64,000 nucleotides of DNA, from contig NC_041806.1 in assembly GCF_900964775.1 (NCBI RefSeq), forward strand, positions 47,356,586-47,420,585, given 5' to 3'. A model generated the notes under the pieces. It saw only the letters and a program-made list of their open reading frames with translations. It had not been told where the DNA came from and made no database searches. Positions 59,298 through 64,000 of the stretch are shown here, one piece after another (within the stretch, counting starts at the first letter, position 1; each line of letters starts with the position of its first letter). The DNA is from Scleropages formosus. Its lineage: Eukaryota; Chordata; Actinopteri; Osteoglossiformes; Osteoglossidae. The position numbers were made by a program, and so were the translations under genes.

Positions 59298-62289
59298 ATG
59301 AAGGTATTCCCTTGGAATTTACATTGAAAACAAATAATGTGAATAAAATATGCCAGATTGTGTTACAGACAAAGAACAAATGATCTGTTATTTTTAAAAA
59401 ATCATTCTTGTAAATATTTTAAAATTAATGGATTATGATTAATTTTTTTGATTAAATTATGATTAATTTCCCAACAGGAAAATGATTTTATAGAATGTGC
59501 TGTTTTTCTAAGTGCAGGAGAACAATCTAATGTGCAAAAAGTCTTTGCTGGAGGATTAAAAACTGGAAAGGTGAATTTCATGCAGTTACTGTGAAGAGGT
59601 GTTATTTTGATAGATGTCATTTTGAACTAATTTAGAAAACTTGCATAATGTATTTTATGAGCAGAAGCCTTGATGTTAATCTCATTGATACTGTTTCTAA
59701 CCATGTACATTTAAATGTGTTGCATTAAGTTTAAGTTCATTTTATTAGGTTCTATAAGAGGACCTTATTGGTGCAGCAGGCTTGGTCAGGTTCTGCTCTC
59801 TGGTGGGTCTTGGGTTCGAGTCCTGTTTGGGGTGCCTTGCAATGGACTGGCATCCCATCCTGGGTGTGTCCCCTCCCCCCTTCAGCCTTGCACCCAGTGT
59901 TGCCAGGTTAGGCTCTGGTTCGCTGCAACCCTGCCTGGGTCAAGTGCTTTTAGACAGCCTATGGTTATATAATTTAACGGCTATAATGATTTTATATTTC
60001 TAGTTATTGCACAGTTGGTGTTCCTGTCATTACATATTTGACTTGAGAAGGTGAATAAATGATAAAAATCATTTGCAGTATGCAAAATGACAGTTAAGAG
60101 CAGAGTTTAAAGCAAAATGTTTGTTACTGAAGCTGTGCTGTAAATTATGGATAAAACATACTCAGCCTTGGTTTGTTAAAATACCTAATATGTCACATGA
60201 GAAAGACTTGGTCACGAAACGCAGAGATCTGGTCACCTCCCTGTGCAGAAACTGAAACCATTCCGGCACTTCTGGTATCAGTCGTTGTCCTCTGTCCTCT
60301 GAATGTCTCTAATTCCAAAATAATTTCATGTCCTAATGCTCTGTTGGTTGTTCAACTCACTGTCACAATGATAATGGATAAATATGGATAAATTTGGCTA
60401 AAGTCTGACAGTGAGAGAAATGAATTCCAGAAAAACACTGTGGTGTAACTAAAGTGAATGTTAGGATTAAGTAAAACACTTTTCCTGAGGGCTGTGGATG
60501 ATATTCCTTCACTGCAATTTGGTTTTTATGTGACTTTCTGCTTTATTATTTTAAAAGAAATTCTTGTGGAGGAATTTTATCAGTCAAATGTTCCAGTAGA
60601 GCAAACCTATAGGTTTGTTGTGAGGAAAACTGAAACATGATTTTATTATCCATCCAATTTCAATAACCGCTTCTCCTGAGCAGGGTTACAGTGATCCAGG
60701 GTTTGTTCCAGAATCATAGGGTCCAAACCTGAATGGGGCAACAGCCGGGACAAAACATCAATCCATCACAGGGTAGACACATAGACACAGATTTACACAC
60801 TAAGGGAAAGTCAGAGACACTAATTCACCAAAACTGCATGTTTTTGGACTGTGGGTGGAAACCAGAGCACACAGAGGAAACCACACAGACACAGGAAGAA
60901 CATGCAAACTCCGCACTGACTGAGCTGGGATCAGCTGGGATCTCTCACATCACCCAGGCGCTACGAGGCAGCAGCACGACTCGGTGCATGACCATGCCGC
61001 TTCTATTTTTAATACTCGTAATAAAATGTTAATCTTACTAATAATTAAAAATGGATTGTTTTATGTTCAGCATTTATCTTTTTGTACAGTTGGAAATGCA
61101 AAATACACAAGAGCATAGTCAATCAAGCACGGATGAAGTGAAAAATGTCAAGGTCCCTGAAGAACAGCTGGAAGATTCCCCTAATCGAGGTAAAATGGTG
61201 AAGCAAACTTTTTCAATCAGTGACTCCATGTAAAGGTCAATTTGTTGGCTTAGGAGTGTTGTGACAACATGGTTTCAAAACTTTCAGTGTTGTATGAATA
61301 CAGTTTGGGATGTAGCATTTTTACTTTTTTTTTTGCTCTGAAGTGTCCAGTTATTGGGTGGTCTTTCCTCTGCCTTATTCCTTGTTGTATTGGACACACA
61401 CATATTATACTTGATAGACATTATGGATAGTGTAAGGGATCAAGCACAAGTCATCAGCAGAAATAATAACTAACAAAAGTATACTTTTTTCCTAAAGAAA
61501 TGTGTAACATCAGTCTTAACGTGGAAATGCAGGATCTGACTGTGTAAATAAATTTGTCTCTCCTCAACTGACTCCAGTTGCTTCAGACTTCTCTACACTT
61601 GCTTTGATACCGAGACTCCTTTATTGGGTTTACCCTTCAGGTAAAGACATATGAAATATCAGTCTTCTGTGTAAAGGGAATAAAACCACCAATTGAAATG
61701 ACTTTAACATTCCCTGTTTGTCCAGCTCCTCTCTTAGGAATGTGGCAGTTGGTCAAAGACATTGCGAACTGGTTGTGGAGTTTCGTCCGCTCTCCAGGTA
61801 AACAGTCCAGCCTCATAACAGTGAAATATTTTCAAGCTCTTCTATGTAAAAGTAATTAAAGCACCAAGTCAAATGACATCAACATTCCCTGTTTGTCCAT
61901 CTCCTATCTTAGTTAGGAGTGGGGTGCGGAGAACTAGTGGGTTAGACAAAATTGGATGCTACCCATTTCCCTCCAGCCAAATGGTCGAACCACTTAACCT
62001 ACAGGTACTTATCGAGCTCCACAGTGTAAAGGGAGTAAAGTCGATGAGCCAAATGACATGAACGCTCTCCATTTTTTCATCTTATGCCTTCATAGTTTGA
62101 CTGTGTTACTGAAACCAAGCTCCTTCAACACAACTGATACACTGTGTGTATCTCACAGTGTCTGGGCTGTGTGATTGGACATAGGTTTGATCGCTGTCAA
62201 TCTGTATAGCAATCATCGTGTTCATGTGGGTGTCCTCCCACAACCCAAAGACATGTATTTCAGGTGAACCTTTGACTCTAAACTGCCCG

Positions 62290-62332
<43 letters not shown>

Positions 62333-63990
62333 CCATTGCGGTGCTGTATAAATGCATGACTCCCTGTAGGGAGTTTACTCTAGTGTTAACTAACACAGTA
62401 AATGACCTTGGACAAAGCAGTCAGCTAACCCCCACATAAATGTCATGGTGAATGCCAAGACAGATGTGGGTGGATCCAAGGGCAGAGATTATTGGATGCT
62501 GCAGCCAGGAAACTCTTGCAGGATGAAGCAGTGCTGAGGTAGGGAAAAATGTGTGCAGGGATGCTGGAATGAAGATGGGGTGTCTGTGCAGGGAAAGGAT
62601 GAATGAGATCCGTGTTTGCCAGTGGGGTCGAGGTCCGGCGTTCCGTTCAGAGTCAGGTGGTATCGTGGTTGAGGTCTGAGTAGAGGGGCTGAGGCAAAAT
62701 CGGGCATGTGGTTTACTCCAAGGTTTTGGGACTGGAAAAGAGTGCAATTGAGGCATGTGTTCCCTAAGAGATTCCTTCATCGTGTTGTGGTTCTTGAGTG
62801 TGTTTTACTCCTCCTCCTTGATTGTGTACAGGTGTCGAGTCAACGCACAAAAGGTCATGGGTTGACCTTCTATGTTTGACTGTCTAGAGACGTGACAATA
62901 AAAATCATTTAACTGCATGCTAAATGAATAATTGAAAACTACTTGAGAGTTGGGACTAAATAATTTTACAGCTCATCTCTTGAAACTTAGCACTGCTGGT
63001 ATGCAAATATATATTAATAGGTTAATTAAATGTCTCAATTCTAATGTTCTACAGCACATTTGGTTCAGAATCTTCAAGGGTGTGTTTATATTATCATTAT
63101 AACCACTCAGAAATATATATTACATAATTTTTTCTATCATCGAGCAATGTTTGTAATCCTACCACCTAGATTAAAGTGTATTTATTTCTTTTTTAATACA
63201 TTAATATTTTTGCACTTGTTCTGTTTCAGTCAAAGTCCATGTACAGTTTAGTGGCCCCACCCAGAATGCCCACCAGACATTTATTAACAAGCTGCACATG
63301 TCCCTGGAAGAGAGCAGCCTGGAAGACTGCAGTGTGATCCTGGTCTTCTGGCTGATCGTCACCCGGATGGGGACAGATATGGAGGCAGCAATAAGAGAAA
63401 TTCCAAGTACGATTGATTTCCAACAGAGATTTTTAAAAATATTTTGATGGCTTCAAGCAACTTTCAATTGTACATTAACCAAGTTTCTCACTATTACTTT
63501 TCTATAAAAATAGAGCATAACAGGAAACGTTATTTAAAAAAAGTGTGCCCTTTACCACAAATAGTAACTTCTACCTCATATTTAAACTGGTCCTTAAAAC
63601 CTCTACAGCTTCTTTCCAAACGATCTTCCTTTTGACACCTGCTATTGTTTTCTCTCAGTTAAGATATACTGTGTTTGTTCTTGGAAAAAGCATCTTTCTC
63701 TCACTGATTTCACTGTAGACACACTGACCTCTATGCATTTCCTCAACCCCCTGACAGGTGACAAACCCGTCATTCTGGTGCTCATACACCACAGTTACAA
63801 CCCAGACCACATTGATGACATTCCGATCAGAGCACCCAGGAGCAACGTGGTAAAAGTGATCCAGTGTGTTTTCCATGAGACAGTTGGACTTCTGGAGTGT
63901 GGATTGAATCAACGAGCAGTGAGTGGAGTGAGATCTGAACTGAAACAGTACTGGTCAGTGTACAACATGTACTACAAATCGCACAAGTAA
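59298..63990 (+). CDS. Orphan gene, probably interferon-induced, 195 aa, five exons
   Basis: Exons 59,298-59,303 (coding part), 61,090-61,189, 61,726-61,797, 63,230-63,406 and 63,758-63,990 join in frame (588 nt) with GT-AG borders; all introns after the second exon are phase 1. Residues 1-35 are polar and acidic. Residues 40-59 ([20 protein letters not shown]) form a tryptophan-rich, probably amphipathic helix that might touch membranes. Residues 60-190 look like one alpha/beta domain: strand VKVHVQFSG, helix, strand [20 protein letters not shown], strand [16 protein letters not shown], then [19 protein letters not shown] and a terminal helix. I have seen this pattern in unnamed fish proteins but know no function. 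The start ATG-AAG in exon 1 keeps frame with exon 2; a later ATG at 61,096 is an alternative. Stop TAA at 63,988. Confidence 0.72.
59757..59960 (+). repeat. SINE-A copy in intron 1 of the orphan gene
   Basis: Full-length but diverged SINE-A (head TTGGTGCAGCAGGCTTGG). Confidence 0.75.
60645..61000 (-). repeat. Interspersed repeat with GGAT-type end
   Basis: Starts TTATCCATCCAATTTCAATA (reverse of the LINE-like end at 4,470) and continues through TTTTTGGACTGTGGGTGGAA to a tRNA-like segment near 60,960. Intron 1. Confidence 0.6.
61830..62100 (+). pseudogene. Two decayed copies of exon 3 with its intron flank
   Basis: The words TGTGTAAAGGGAATAAA, AATGACTTTAACATTCCCTG and TTTGTCCAGCTCCTCTCTTA found before and in exon 3 recur at about 61,840-61,960 and, weaker, at 62,010-62,095. 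In the first repeat the acceptor AG has become AT, and the Trp-rich coding segment is scrambled in both. Confidence 0.7.
62294..62331. repeat. (GT)n microsatellite
   Basis: Pure GT run of about 19 units in intron 3 of the orphan gene. Confidence 0.9.
62441..62897 (-). mobile_element. Solo LTR (fossil) in intron 3 of the orphan gene
   Basis: Begins TGTCATGGTG and ends CGTGACA, flanked by a perfect 5-bp duplication ATAAA (62,436-62,440 and 62,898-62,902). No internal sequence. Confidence 0.75.
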
Positions 63991-64000
63991 AGTAAAATAG

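Noticed and set aside
62218-62439. Plus-strand frame with Cys-Val repeats
   Set aside because: Generated by the GT microsatellite in intron 3.
1-64000. tRNA genes at the many tRNA-like heads
   Set aside because: Each is the head of a dispersed SINE with a shared body and tail; none folds into a complete isolated tRNA by eye.
1-64000. CRISPR arrays, bacterial operons or integrons
   Set aside because: The sequence is vertebrate; no regularly spaced direct repeats with unique spacers were seen.

Overview
The window is vertebrate, almost certainly teleost, genomic DNA. The evidence is small split genes with GT-AG introns, dense tRNA-derived SINEs whose tails match L2-type LINEs, a Rex3 (RTE) LINE, a chromodomain Ty3/Gypsy element and Tc1-like transposons. 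The most abundant SINE (called SINE-A here; about 20 copies, head GGTGGCGCAGTGGGTTGG) resembles one I associate with bony-tongue fishes, but that is memory and not proof. Most of the DNA is transposon-derived.

Layout. 1-20.3 kb: no host gene that I can support; nested SINEs, LINE tails, a Tc1-like element carrying a SINE, and a solo LTR. 20.5-57.4 kb: a tandem cluster of CC chemokine genes, all on the + strand. CCL-1 (20,924-21,810) and CCL-2 (25,456-26,770) look intact. CCL-3 (32,708-37,495) has lost its ATG and holds a full-length Rex3 plus a SINE jammed against its last splice acceptor. CCL-4 (50,061-51,106) carries a C-terminal extension of three 23-residue repeats. CCL-5 (55,728-56,677) has a basic C-terminal tail whose stop codon lies in a SINE. 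A decayed sixth exon 1 lies near 48.4 kb, and an exon-3 scrap sits inside a solo LTR at 23.45 kb. Each intact promoter has a TATA-like box and, in four of five cases, an NF-kB-type site 67-69 bp upstream of it. Between CCL-3 and CCL-4 lie a Keno/Tx1-like LINE 5' end joined to a U2 snRNA scrap and a young but broken Ty3/Gypsy chromovirus (40,761-45,629) with matching LTRs and a 5-bp target duplication.

57.5-64 kb: a three-exon unprocessed fragment of the mitochondrial coenzyme Q gene COQ8A (- strand), then a five-exon gene (59,298-63,990) for a 195-residue protein of a family to which I can assign no function. Its start lies just downstream of two interferon-stimulated response elements and a TATA box, so it is probably interferon-induced. 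This is my best candidate for an undescribed system.

Taken together the region reads as an immune gene neighbourhood: NF-kB-type chemokine promoters next to an ISRE-driven orphan gene, all being reshaped by retroelements, with chemokine exon 3 as the hot spot of change.
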